NCBI RefSeq assembly: GCF_964355755.1
Contig: NC_092676.1
Location: forward strand, 250,501-314,500
Direction of reading: 5' to 3'
DNA: 64,000 bases
DNA from: Antedon mediterranea
Lineage: Eukaryota; Echinodermata; Crinoidea; Comatulida; Antedonidae
Below, in pieces: positions 36,201-46,767 of the stretch (position 1 is the first letter of the stretch; every line of letters starts with the position of its first letter). Under the pieces are notes generated by a model. That model was not told the origin of the DNA, made no database searches, and worked only from the letters and a program-made list of their open reading frames with translations. The translations under genes and the position numbers were made by a program.

Positions 36201-39200
36201 GTAATTTGTGTAAAATTGAATTTATGAAATAAAAAACATTTTTTCCATTAAACAAAGCGCAAATCAAAAGTGTTTCTTTTGCGAAGAAAATAAGTAACCA
36301 GTTGGCAACCCACAATCTTTGGGGTTTTTTTATTAGTTTTTTTTATTAAGTTTTACTTAATGGTTCATAAATTCTTTTACTTTTGTTATTCCAGTGAGGT
36401 ATCAACTAAGGAACAGATCACTGTTGAAACAAAGTAAGATTACAACCTTAATTTGTTTACCAATTTGACACCAATACAACATTTTCTATATAACCTAGAC
36501 ATTTTACAACAACTATCAGCAAATGCATGAATAATGTCACCCTTTATGGCTGCAATGTATTGTTGAATAATGTCACCCTTTATGGCTGCAATGTATTGTT
36601 GAATAATGTCACCCTTTATGGCTGCAATGTATTGTTGAATAATGTCACCCTTTATGGCTGCAATGTATTGTTGAATAATGTCACCCTTTATGGCTGCAAT
36701 GTATTGTTGAATAATGTCACCCTTTATGGCTGCAATGTATTGTTGAATAATGTCACCCTTTATGCAATGGATTGTTTATATGATCATTGCTTTCAGTTTG
36801 GTGAAACAATTCAGAGAGGAAGGTTTCAAATCACAGCACACAAACACAGATGACAAGGTAAGTTTAACTTATATTATTTTAATTAATAATAAAATTAAAT
36901 TTCTTGATTAAGCAGAAGCTACTCTTGATTTCCAAACTGAATGTTACTAAAATGAATGAAAAGATAAAACTATGCCATGTTTCTAATATGCTGAGTTGAG
37001 ATAACACCTGTTTTTACTGTAATATGGAAAGAACAGAAAATAAACCATGGTAAGGCTCTAAGGTTCAGCCAAATTGCTTCATTAACATTTCTAAAAGTAT
37101 CCGAGGTATAACTAATTAATGGTAAGGCTCTAAGGTTCAGCCACATTGCTTCATTAACATTTCTGAAAGTATCCGAGGTATAACTAATTAAATAAGTTTA
37201 AATTAACTCATTGTTAATTATACATTTGCTAACTTTTATATCACAGAATATTGAATGTCAAGTAAGTAGTACTAATTATCAATCGGCTTCTGGTATCTAA
37301 GTTAAGTTGTTTGAAAAGTGGAGAAAGTTATTGGGAAAGAGAGGCTAGTGAAGAGATTTTATCATATTTAAGCAGGGATGAAAGAACTTTATTATTTTAA
37401 TCTTTTTTTTTTTTTTTATGGTATTCAAAATATAGATATTTCTTTGCTGAAAAGTAGGTCAAATTTGTCGTTGGTAAAAGATATTTTTTAGGAATGATAT
37501 TTTTTTCTGTTGCATTGTACAAAATATCTTTATGTGAAATTTATGTGTTCTTTTTAAATGTTGTTTAAATATCGTCCTGTTGAGGAAATTGGTTATCATT
37601 AAGCTGACCTTGGACTTATTTTCAAAAACGGTTTTACAACTTTACTTAAAGATTATTGTTTTATTTTGTTTTTTTGTCTATATTTCAGATTTCGGTAAGT
37701 TTAAATTTTGTTAATGATGTCGTGGTTTTCCATTCCTTCTTAGATATTTTAGACAATTTCATAAGTGATCTGTTGTCCAATGTTTGTAGTCTCAATTTAA
37801 ATTTTGATGAACTGAGTTATGTTTTTACTACCTTTTATGTTAAATTTATGTGCTGAATATTAACTTTAAAAAATGTATAAACTTTCATAATGATTTGAAG
37901 TAATTCATAAACTTTTAACTAATAAGATTTTAAAATCCTTAATTTAAGTCCAGACTCAAGAAAACCCATTCATGAAACTAACTGTCTATGTAAAACTTAA
38001 TTACCATAATTAGCACATCTATAACTTCTACCTATCCTACCGTCTTCATATTTGTATACATACATATAGCCCATCCTATCCTATTAAAATAATCCTCACC
38101 AATTACGTTTCCTAACTAAACATTAAAAACCTATCATGCACACCTGTCTACATCCAACCAACAGCCCACCTACCTATCACTGAATTTATCCAACTAAACT
38201 TACCTTTACAATTTAATTATGATCATGAGAGTTTAAACCTGTAAAACCATTAGTTAACTCCTTTACAACTAATAGTACACTTTTAATTTGTCATCTGTGA
38301 CTTTTCTAATAGAATAGACAACCCCTGTCACAAACCACTGTTGGAAATTAATAGTTTTCCATAAGAATCCATCGATTTATGTTAATAATGATTTAGGAAT
38401 AGAAAATATTTGTCATCATTGTGTGACACTAATTCCAGAGTAATTGTTGTAATTGTTTTCTGTATAGATATTTCACCACTAAATTGTCTTTGTGTGAAAA
38501 TGCCTCTTTTTAATGTAAAACCCTTTTTGGTGTGGATTACGTCAATTTTAGAGAAAATAATTTAATGTTTTCTAAAATGTTTTCTAAATAATAAACCACT
38601 TTAATTATGGAGATTTATGACCAATACATGGCTATTTTTGTAATTTTCACAGAGAACGGTACGTTGAAATACTTATGACAGGTCAAATGTCACAACTTGA
38701 GAAATTTGTATTGCAAAATAAAAGTTTGTATGGTGGGGAAAGTTTAGGCTTTGAACAGAGAAGCAAGAGCTACATTTATTAAGGACTCTATATTTGTTGT
38801 GGTGTAAACTTTAATCTCTCCGAATATTGTATATTTTTATGAAGGCAGCATAGTTTCTATTTCCTGAACTTTATATAGTTTATAGTTCATGATTCATTGG
38901 ATCTTAATTGGATGTATTTACTTTAAATTTAGTTTTGTTATTCTATTGTTATTGATTGATAGGTCAGTTGATTAGGTGATTTATTGATTTATAAGTTTAT
39001 TGATTGATACGTTGTAAATTGATTGATTGATTTTCATACACTGAATGAACGATTCTCTTTCAACGATTTTGTTAAATTTATTTTTCTATAATCAAACACT
39101 TTTCTTCTTTTTTCTATGACTTCCTTCATGGAATCAACATTATTTCATCAACATGTAAGTATTTGTCATCATTATTATTACCTCCGCCAAGGAGGTTATG

Positions 39201-42195
39201 TTTTCACCCCTGTATGTTTGTGTGTGTGTGTGTGTGTATTTGTCATTATTAGTATTTGTCATCATTAGTATTTGTCATCATTATTATTGTTTATATATTC
39301 ATTTGATTAAAATGAATCCATTTTATTTTTCATTGTATTGATAACATCGACAATAATACTATTTTTACTTTTCCATTAGACTATGGAAGTATAACACACG
39401 TGAACTTTCAAATCATATATATTTATATCAACATAAAGCCAGTGCTTTTTATTTCTCTAGGATATCAGCTGAAAAGGCGACTGAGAGAGACGTCTTACTT
39501 TAGTGATGCTGGTGGAGTTAAGAGTCGCTACAAGAACTTCTCTATTATTCCTGAAGGCGTTGACTTTTCCAGGTTGTTTACTATTGTAAGTAAAACCTTT
39601 CTCAGTTTTATCTTTGTCTTGTTTGTAGTTATTGCTAAAATGTTTCTATTTCTCATTAGAATATTTTATAAAATAACGAAATATATCTTTTTTAAATTAG
39701 CAAAAGATTAAGTACTAGAATACATTTATCCATAGTCCTCCGAATACAATATATCGGAGTTAGCTTAAATCTATTTCACACTTATAAATATAACAGATCT
39801 ATTCATTTAGATAAATCAATCAATATTTTGTCTTTCATGATGCTGTCCCAAACAGGAAAAACCAGAGGTGAATTTTAAAATTAATATTAATATCTTTAAA
39901 ATTCACATACTTTAATATTTGATCACCATCTTATCAATTGTAGCATGTTGTTAGGGCGCTTCTGCTATTATCATTCTATGCATCTAGCAAATTAACTTAA
40001 GTTAGTCACATTGTCTATAGTGGTGGTGGATTTAACTTAAGTTAGTCACATTGTCTATAGTGGTGGTGGATTTAGACAGCAGTGTATTGCTACTACATTA
40101 TAAAGGGTCCCAATGTTGTTGTATTCAGTCTGCACATAATGATACGCCAATAGCATCATTTCACATCCAATTTGAAACGTGTTTATGTTACTAAAATTAA
40201 ATCTAAATGATCTAAATTAAAATTTTTATTATAAACCAAATATCTTTCTAAATTCACCACCTATCTGCTATAATATATCTAAAATAATTTTATGTATATT
40301 TTTGTATGAGGGCATGAAATGTACTATGATGAAGAGGAAAAGCGACGACACAGCACTATACTAGTTATATGCTTTTCCAATAAGCTTTTTTTTAATCTGT
40401 TTTTTGAAACATTGAGTGTTACTTTGTATGCTAAAATGATATTGAATTAAATATCCAGGCACAATTTTATCTTTTACAAACAATAGTCATTTTATGTTTA
40501 CCAATAATACATAGCATACCATAATATATAGCAAGCCTATCTACTTCTAATTGTTTTCAAATTTTGAAATAGTAAATATTTAGAATAATTTTTAGCATAA
40601 CAAACATGTGCTTTCCTTTCTAACATTATATGCATGCTTTGATCAATGTAATATTTACTCCTTTTCTATCCTCTTTCTAATATCTCCTCATCTTCTTTTT
40701 CTCATTCTTTAATTCCACCTCATTCTCGTTCATTTAATTTCTTCTCTACTTTCTAATTGATTCAATTTCACTTTTTCAATTCTTTTCGAAAAAAACATGT
40801 GTAAGTTCATTCTCTCTGTAGTCATAAGTCATAATAGCCATAATATTTCATTCATATGTCTTAAAAAAATTAATTCTATTGTTTTTTCTTTCATATGATG
40901 AAATAGGACAGAACACAGGTAAGTACAAGACCACTGATATGTAATCTATGGATCTTGAAACACACCTAAGCCTCCCTGGGTTAATTTATAATAGCCACCA
41001 GACAGTAACGAACATTAACTTTGTCACTTGCAAGCCAATAATTGGTAAATTTTAATCTATTTTATTAAAAGCTCTTGTTTTTCTCATTTTCAGGATTTTG
41101 AAGATCCATATGAGAAAATATTTGTGACGTTACCATGGGAATGTGAAATATGCCACAAGGAAGTTTACCAGTTTGAGCGTTTGGTTGTGAAACGCCGAGT
41201 GTTTCACAAACAGTGCTTCAGATGTGTCTACTGTATGAAAGTAACCAAGTAAGTATTAAGTACACTACTAAGTACTCCATGATACAAATTGTAGGCACTG
41301 TCAAATGTATCAGAATGTAATTTTGACACATTAATGAATGCTGCAATGACATACATTGTACCAGTAAGCTTTATCATACCCTCTATAGGGGAGTGTTCAA
41401 ATTTTTCTTCATATGCTAATCTTTATTGTTGCAATATTTAAATTTTTAACAATTTTAATCATTTTATTGTAATATTTATTGTTTGTATATACTGTACCAT
41501 CCTGTAATTGGCCCCTTGTTGTTTTTGCAGCCCACGTGATTATGGCTTTGTAGAGAACAAAATCTACTGTCGTCTTCACTTGAGGAAGTTGGCGCGTGAA
41601 AGGTTGGAACAAGACGCTTTGAAAAAGGCAGAGGCAGAGGCTGAGAGACTAAGACAAGAAGCGGAAGAAGAGGCTGCAGGAGGACAAGTCGAGTCTGCAC
41701 CACCAGCTCAAGGTACACTCTATCCCTGTGTTAAATATGTCTTGATGTTTGAGCATGTTTGCATTAACCTCTGTCAAACATTATGTGACAAAAAAATGTG
41801 TTGTGCCCATATATGGACATGATGATGTCATATCACTACCATATTTTGGGCATATCACTGCCATATTTGGGTACATCACACTTTTTTTGTCAACTACGTT
41901 GATGGTGTAGACAGAGCTTTAGACTCTTAAAATAGGAACAATTTCATACATCTACCCACATGAATTGTATACTTCATTACAGGGTACATGTCATTATTTT
42001 GTAAATGTAGACTGTGTTTATTGAAAATGTCACTAATAATGTAGTTAGGAGAGTGCTCTATTAAAGTAAGGTTACATTATCAACCACTAGCACTTTTAGG
42101 AAAAGTATTAACATGTAAAGCTTTTCTTACTTGTACATCGTTTGATTTCAGCTGCTGAAGAGGAGGAGGAAGAGGAGGAAGAAGAGGAAGAGTGA
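33247..42195 (+). CDS. Troponin-T-like protein with a C-terminal LIM domain
   Basis: Exons: 33247-33279, 33763-33879, 34306-34383, 34622-34747, 35618-35839, 36036-36076, 36395-36433, 36797-36857, 39469-39585, 41094-41248, 41531-41712, 42152-42195 (404 aa), plus candidate microexons. Residues 1-118 are a Glu/Arg/Lys coil; 119-192 contain SKMTKDQIEAMK, then IDKLKTLATNFH and YADLFDYQDKQSRNDY, which follow the troponin T pattern TKEQLEE...KLREKAQELW...KYDLEERQKRQDY. Residues about 293-350 form one complete LIM finger: CEIC, HKQCFRCVYC, IYCRLH (all eight ligands), of the EPLIN/Xin kind. The protein ends in 12 Glu, like arthropod TnT tails. Troponin T anchors troponin to tropomyosin on thin filaments; a LIM domain is not part of known TnT. 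Phases agree throughout, but joining the halves is inferred. Poly(A) signal at 42357-42362. Confidence 0.8.
34758..35261. mobile_element. MITE with TTTAAAGATGTATTGTCCCTT ends, in a TnT-like intron
   Basis: The left end TTTAAAGATGTATTGTCCCT is matched by its exact reverse complement AGGGACAATACATCTTTAAA at the right end. The roughly 0.5-kb interior has no ORF and ends in A/T homopolymers. It sits entirely within the intron 34748-35617. Confidence 0.82.
36525..36770. repeat. 36-bp minisatellite, about 7 copies, in a TnT-like intron
   Basis: The unit is AATAATGTCACCCTTTATGG followed by CTGCAATGTATTGTTG. As 36 is a multiple of 3 it gives a repeated 12-residue open frame (NNVTLYGCNVLL). This lies in the intron 36434-36796 and I do not regard it as coding. 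Confidence 0.93.
37047..37190. repeat. 72-bp direct repeat, two copies
   Basis: Two near-identical copies beginning ATGGTAAGGCTCTAAGGTTC in the intron after 36857. Confidence 0.85.
37247..37261 (+). other. Candidate 15-nt microexon of the TnT-like gene (NIECQ)
   Basis: Flanked by TTTTATATCACAG and GTAAGT, phase 0 on both sides, so it can be added or skipped without changing the frame. Confidence 0.5.
37689..37694 (+). other. Candidate 6-nt microexon of the TnT-like gene (IS)
   Basis: TATTTCAG, then ATTTCG, then GTAAGT: strong acceptor and consensus donor only 6 nt apart, phase 0. Confidence 0.4.
38653..38658 (+). other. Candidate 6-nt microexon of the TnT-like gene (RT)
   Basis: TTTTCACAG, then AGAACG, then GTACGT, phase 0. 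It is weaker than the one at 37689. Confidence 0.28.
39170..39235. repeat. Dispersed repeat fragment with (GT)n
   Basis: CCTCCGCCAAGGAGGTTATG, a short inverted repeat around GCCAAGG, followed by a GTGT run. The layout is that of a dispersed interspersed repeat rather than unique DNA. Confidence 0.4.
39380..39388 (+). other. Candidate 9-nt microexon of the TnT-like gene (TME)
   Basis: TTTTCCATTAG, then ACTATGGAA, then GTATAA, phase 0. The donor is only moderate. Confidence 0.25.
39856..39867 (+). other. Candidate 12-nt microexon of the TnT-like gene (EKPE)
   Basis: CCCAAACAG, then GAAAAACCAGAG, then GTGAAT, phase 0. The charged content suits the protein. Confidence 0.35.
39994..40074. repeat. 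40-bp direct repeat, two copies
   Basis: Two copies of a unit with TTAAGTTAGTCACATTGTC and GTGGTGGTGGATTTA, back to back within an intron. Confidence 0.8.
40907..40918 (+). other. Candidate 12-nt microexon of the TnT-like gene (DRTQ)
   Basis: GATGAAATAG, then GACAGAACACAG, then GTAAGTAC, phase 0, with a T-rich tract just upstream. It is among the best of the microexon candidates. Confidence 0.5.
41766..41920. mobile_element. Short MITE, AAAGCTCTGTCTACAC family, copy 1
   Basis: The right end GTAGACAGAGCTTT is the reverse complement of the family left end AAAGCTCTGTCTAC, and the left end here is degenerate (AACCTCTGTCAAACATT). Subterminal TGTGACAAAAAAATGTG faces CACACTTTTTTTGTCA. CCATATTTTGGG words lie in the middle. 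It sits in the last TnT-like intron. Confidence 0.7.
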
Positions 42196-42969
42196 GCAAA
42201 CATATATTGAAGTAGCAGATGCAGTGCCATCATTAGTATTCCTGGCTTGCTACATACAACCCTGAATTTTAAGTATTTATACTTTTCCCCTTCTTAGTAT
42301 CGACACAGTTTTAATATTGTTTTAACTTTTGAAAGAGTGCTACAGTATAAGCCTATAATAAATCAAGATGGATCTTTGTCATTTATTTTCCAAGAAGATA
42401 AATCAAAGGCTTGGAAATGAAGGTTCTTCGTGGCAGGCATTAGTTGCTTGGACAGAAGAATTTAGTAAGCTGGTTAATTCAATATTCATTTAATTTAATT
42501 GAAACAAATTAAGAGAAATAATACCACTGTAGTAATGACTTTATTTGTAGGAAATAAATTGCACGATTAGAATTCTGTCCTGGTAACATGCCATGCTGAA
42601 GCAGTTGGTGATATTTTTAGGGTGTCCCTTTTTAGTTTGTGTCAGCAGCACTTAGATTTCATATTTTAGTTTCATTTATTATCGATATTCAATAAATTAT
42701 TACCGAGAAAATTTTAATTTCAGAACATTTTTATTTCTGTTAATTTAGTTTATTAATACATTTTGTAAAATTGAAAGCTTCCAATAAACATACATGGGAA
42801 GTAAACATTAAATAATGAAACATGATAAAAAGTGTTACATGCAATATATAACTCTGATTATGCAAACCTATTCAGTGGGTGCTCTAATAAATAACACATA
42901 TCATATTTAAATAAATTGAGTAAACAGTAATACAAATTGCATATTAATGACATGCTGTATGATTTATAA
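42196..42969. other. Convergent 3' ends of the TnT-like and prothymosin-like genes
   Basis: 3' UTRs only: plus-strand AATAAA at 42357-42362, and minus-strand AATAAA candidates (TTTATT on the + strand) near 42540 and 42675. Confidence 0.55.
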
Positions 42970-44560
42970 CTACTCCTCACATGCAACCTCAACGTTAGCA
43001 GTTTCTTGTTGGGAGTCTGATTTAAGCTTTTTACTTGCTACAACTTCTTCATCCTGCAGCTTTCTTTTGTTGCTGTCAGTTGTTTCAGTGGATTCAGCAG
43101 CTACATTATCTGCTGCTACATCATTGTTGTCTGCCACATCTTCTGTTGCATCATCATCATGAAGCAATTCTGTAACAAAAATTATTGTTATATTTTTTTA
43201 CACTAAATGAGAAACTGAAACGCACCGAGTAACATATGCTTTATATTTTTGTGCTTACATTTAGAAAAAGAAAGTACACATACACAAGTATACATGAATG
43301 TTGTAAAGCTCTGTCTACACTTTCAACTTTATGTGACAAAAAATGTGATGTGCCTAAATATGGACATGATGACATCATATCACTACCATATTTGGGCATA
43401 CCATTACCATATTTGGGCATATCACTACTACCATGTTTACTACTTTACTTTACTAATATTTATGTATATGGTAAATATACTTTAATTTAAAATGTCTCAA
43501 CTATAGAATCACCAAGTAAAGATGGTAATGAGCAATTTTTCTTCTTTAATACCTGTGTCATCTGTGTTTTGATCTTCAATACTCTCATTATCAACATCCT
43601 GTTAAAAGACAATATAACAAATCATAATTGTATTCATGTATGGGCTGAATGCTAAAGTCTTATTATATTATGTAACATATTTTTGTTTTGGAGGCTGGAT
43701 AGAACTTGGATATTTCTCTTTCTTTTATTGAATCTAAAAATCCCCCAATAATGAAATATTAATTAAAATGTTACCAGTATCAGCAGCAACCATAATGACA
43801 TTTTAAGATACTGTATTACTTAGCATGCATGGGCTGCTAGCTGTAGGGTTAGATGTAAAAAATGTAAGTAGGCCTACTGTGTTTTTTTTTATGTTTTGTA
43901 GTGTAAATTAATATTTCCTTTGCTACCTGGCCTAGCTAGGCTAGCCTAGGCCTACCTACATTTTGTTCCTGGCCTAGCTAGGCTAGCCTAGGCCTACCTA
44001 CATTTTGTTCCTGGCCTAGCTAGGCTAGCCTAGGCCTACCTACATTTTGTTCCTTGTCTTGTATGTTTTCTGATGGACAATCAGTAGGCAGTTTTGCTTC
44101 TATATTAACCTTTTCTGCTACTTCTGCTGATTCACTTACAGTTACTGCATCTCCAAGCTTTCTGAAAGTGTCGGATGAAAATAAAATTATGGATAATTAA
44201 AAATAAAATATTTTTTATAAAATTTGAAACAGATATTTGCACGCAGTCAATAATAGTTTTGAACTAAATTGTATACCTGTAACCAATACATTAGGCTAAC
44301 ATAGGCCTAAACCAGGCCTGGCAGCCTAGGCCTACTGATACACCACCACCAGCCTCCTGCACACGCGTCACACAAACCCGTACACACACATGCAGTCGAT
44401 CACTGCACGTGCAGTCGATCACTGCACGTACTGTACTGTACTCATGTTGCCAGCAGAGTGCCTGACGGTGTTTCTTCCCCTTCCTTATATATATTATAGT
44501 CTTAGGCCTAGCCTAGGGTAGGTTTTACACAACTTACGTTGATGAATTGTTATTTGACAT
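42970..44560 (-). CDS. Prothymosin-alpha-like acidic nuclear protein
   Basis: Exons in reading order: 44560-44538, 44161-44044, 43598-43553, 43169-42970 (128 aa), with matching phases. The start is MSNNNSST, followed by an Asp/Glu/Asn/Ala-rich, aromatic-free chain (HDDDATEDVADNNDV), then a bipartite basic signal KRKLQ...SKKLKS near the C terminus and a final acidic CEE. Low complexity, size and terminal KR...KKxK signal resemble prothymosin alpha, a disordered histone-H1-binding and chromatin protein of about 110 aa. With so little sequence constraint, homology cannot be proved; an unrelated acidic nuclear protein is possible. The second exon's donor is repeated three times in a tandem array. 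Upstream (44560-44900) are CCAAT/ATTGG boxes and CpGs, a plausible promoter. Confidence 0.65.
43306..43440. mobile_element. Short MITE, AAAGCTCTGTCTACAC family, copy 2
   Basis: Left end AAAGCTCTGTCTACACTTTC, then TATGTGACAAAAAATGTGAT and CCATATTTGGGCATA repeated. The right end is missing. It lies in the last intron of the prothymosin-like gene. Confidence 0.65.
43925..44053. repeat. 42-bp tandem repeat, 3 copies, spanning a splice donor
   Basis: The unit is CTGGCCTAGCTAGGCTAGCC followed by TAGGCCTACCTACATTTTGTTC. Read on the minus strand each copy contains GAACAAAAT joined to GTAGGT, i.e. the last codons of exon 2 of the prothymosin-like gene and its 5' splice site. Confidence 0.9.
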
Positions 44561-44561
44561 G

Positions 44562-46767
44562 GTTTATGTAGATAAAACAGACTTTTTAAAATAGAAAAAT
44601 CAGCTTTATAATAGCCTAAATAATAATGTCTCTGCACCTCTGCTGAGCTGCTGTGGTTGTGCATTAACCGCCGCCGAATAATGATGACCGTCTGAAAACC
44701 TTTTTTTTCAATACTTTCGCGCGTGCCGGCAAGCAGCAACCAATCAGCAACGAGGCAATGTGAACTATTAACGAATCAGCAATATTAATGCTATGACGTT
44801 TGTTTCTACGTAACTTTACCACAAAGAAAGGGGGCGGGGAAAAGCTATAACATTCTGTGTACACGTGTCTCAGACACAGACTGCACTGATTGATTGACAC
44901 ATGTCAACCGACTGAATGACTGTGGTGTACGTACAGTTGACTGGATGTCAATACACAGTATTCAAATGAATTCACGTTGGAATTTGCATAGTTTCATTTA
45001 CTTGATTCCAAATCATTCTTCTGTGCTGGCCATGGCAATGGTCAAAATGTAGCACCGGAGCTATTAGTATTAATATCACCTAGAAGATAAATATTACAAG
45101 AAACTCAGCAATACAAGTACGTTTCTTCTAGGTTGCATTTGTTATGGATTAAGGAGGTAGCTTACAAGAAGAAGTACAAGAAAGATAAAGGGTAAAGTAA
45201 TGCTTCATCTTCTTTTGATTGAAAACTTACCATTTACGTACACTGTAGGCCTACTTGTTGAGTTTATTAGCGTCGCCGTTGTTCTACAGCCAGGAGAACT
45301 GATACTAGCATAAAAATACACTTCTGAGAAGACAGATTTTTACAACGGTTTGCTTTATTGTACAACTTATTTATATGATATACAAAGCAACATGGTTTTA
45401 ATTTCATTATTAATATAAAATTACGTACAATTATCGGTTGAGAAACATCTCGATTGTGGAATTCAACGCGTTTGCAGTTGACGCGTCGTTTTTGTACGTA
45501 CACGAGAGGCCTACCATAAACGCGTTTACAGTTGACGCAAGTGTTCGTACACAAGAGGCCTACCATAGAGGAGTGAGTACACTTTTTTAGAGAGCAAATG
45601 CGTTTACGTCAGGCCATACGTTGAGGTTGGTTACACTATTGTATTTTGTATAATATTATTCCTTAAAAATACACAAGCTTGTTGATTAACAAGTATGAAA
45701 TGATCACATTAGCAAACTATAAAATAATAACATTTTATTATCAATAACAATTACCTACTACAGTATAAATTTGATGACGTCAATGCGCGTGTAAATAGTG
45801 ATACATCGGCTGTGATGACGCGTGCAATTAATGTTGTTTTATTCATTCGTTGTTAGAATAATTTAATTGATACCAACAATGTAATAAATACTTAAGAAGT
45901 AATAAAATCATATATTGGTCTTCTAAGACATTAAAAATACAATATTATAATATACACACAATACGTATCAATGCATATCTACATATTATTACAAAAATAT
46001 TATGTTACAAACATGCATACAAATTGGGAATTGAATTATATTGATCGGGAATAAAACAGTTAAAACACTTTCATCCAACACATTCAATACCAGGCCGACC
46101 GCCGTGAAAACAACAATCTTATTGGTCATTGAAAGTCACTACAGGAATTTTGTACATAATTTTGACCAATTACCGAGGCCGACAGTGTGTTGTCATTTTT
46201 ATTCTGTTTATATCAGAAATTTGTATCATCTTCAAAGAAAACAGTAGTTCAAACATCTATTATCAAATATTAATAACCTGTTATAAGAATTTGTCTCGAA
46301 CTCACCAACATTATTACACACAATATAAAAAATACAAACATGATTTATAAATGCGAGTTGTCTCCCTCCTCACCCCCCTCCCCCCTCCTCCCTCCTCACC
46401 CCCAAATCTATATACATTTTGACTACTGTGGTATGTGCACATTTTCTTTAAAACTTAAGATATATTCACCATCTTTTTAGTTTTCTTTTAGTCTTATCAA
46501 AATAATTAATTGGGTCTATTTAGCTAGAATTATAATCAATAACTACGTCATATTTCAAAACCTATAGCTAGTTAAACATCTTTATTTGTTGTATATTACT
46601 GGTGTATTATGGAATACTATTTTATAAATTGCTCACGTGACATGGACGAAAACACTGCGCGCGCGCTGCTGATAACAAAAATTGAGAATTGAAATACAAG
46701 CTTACACAATGCGTGGTCCGTTTACTTAAGAATACTTAGAACGATTACTTAGATTAGAACGACAGGA
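44562..46767. other. Intergenic region and tetraspanin 3' UTR
   Basis: From 44562 to about 44900 is the probable promoter of the prothymosin-like gene. At 45465-45566 there is a degenerate direct repeat (AACGCGTTT.CAGTTGACGC and GAGGCCTACCATA). A C/T-rich low-complexity tract lies at 46362-46402. The remainder is AT-rich without exons; part should be the 3' UTR of the minus-strand tetraspanin. Confidence 0.5.

Noticed and set aside
36527-36853. 108-residue open frame with a 12-residue repeat
   Set aside because: It is a 36-bp minisatellite in an intron that happens to read into the next TnT-like exon in the wrong frame. The true frame of that exon starts with LVKQFREEG.
45267-45566. 99-residue minus-strand open frame
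   Set aside because: It arises from a degenerate local duplication with GAGGCCTACCATA, without family resemblance.
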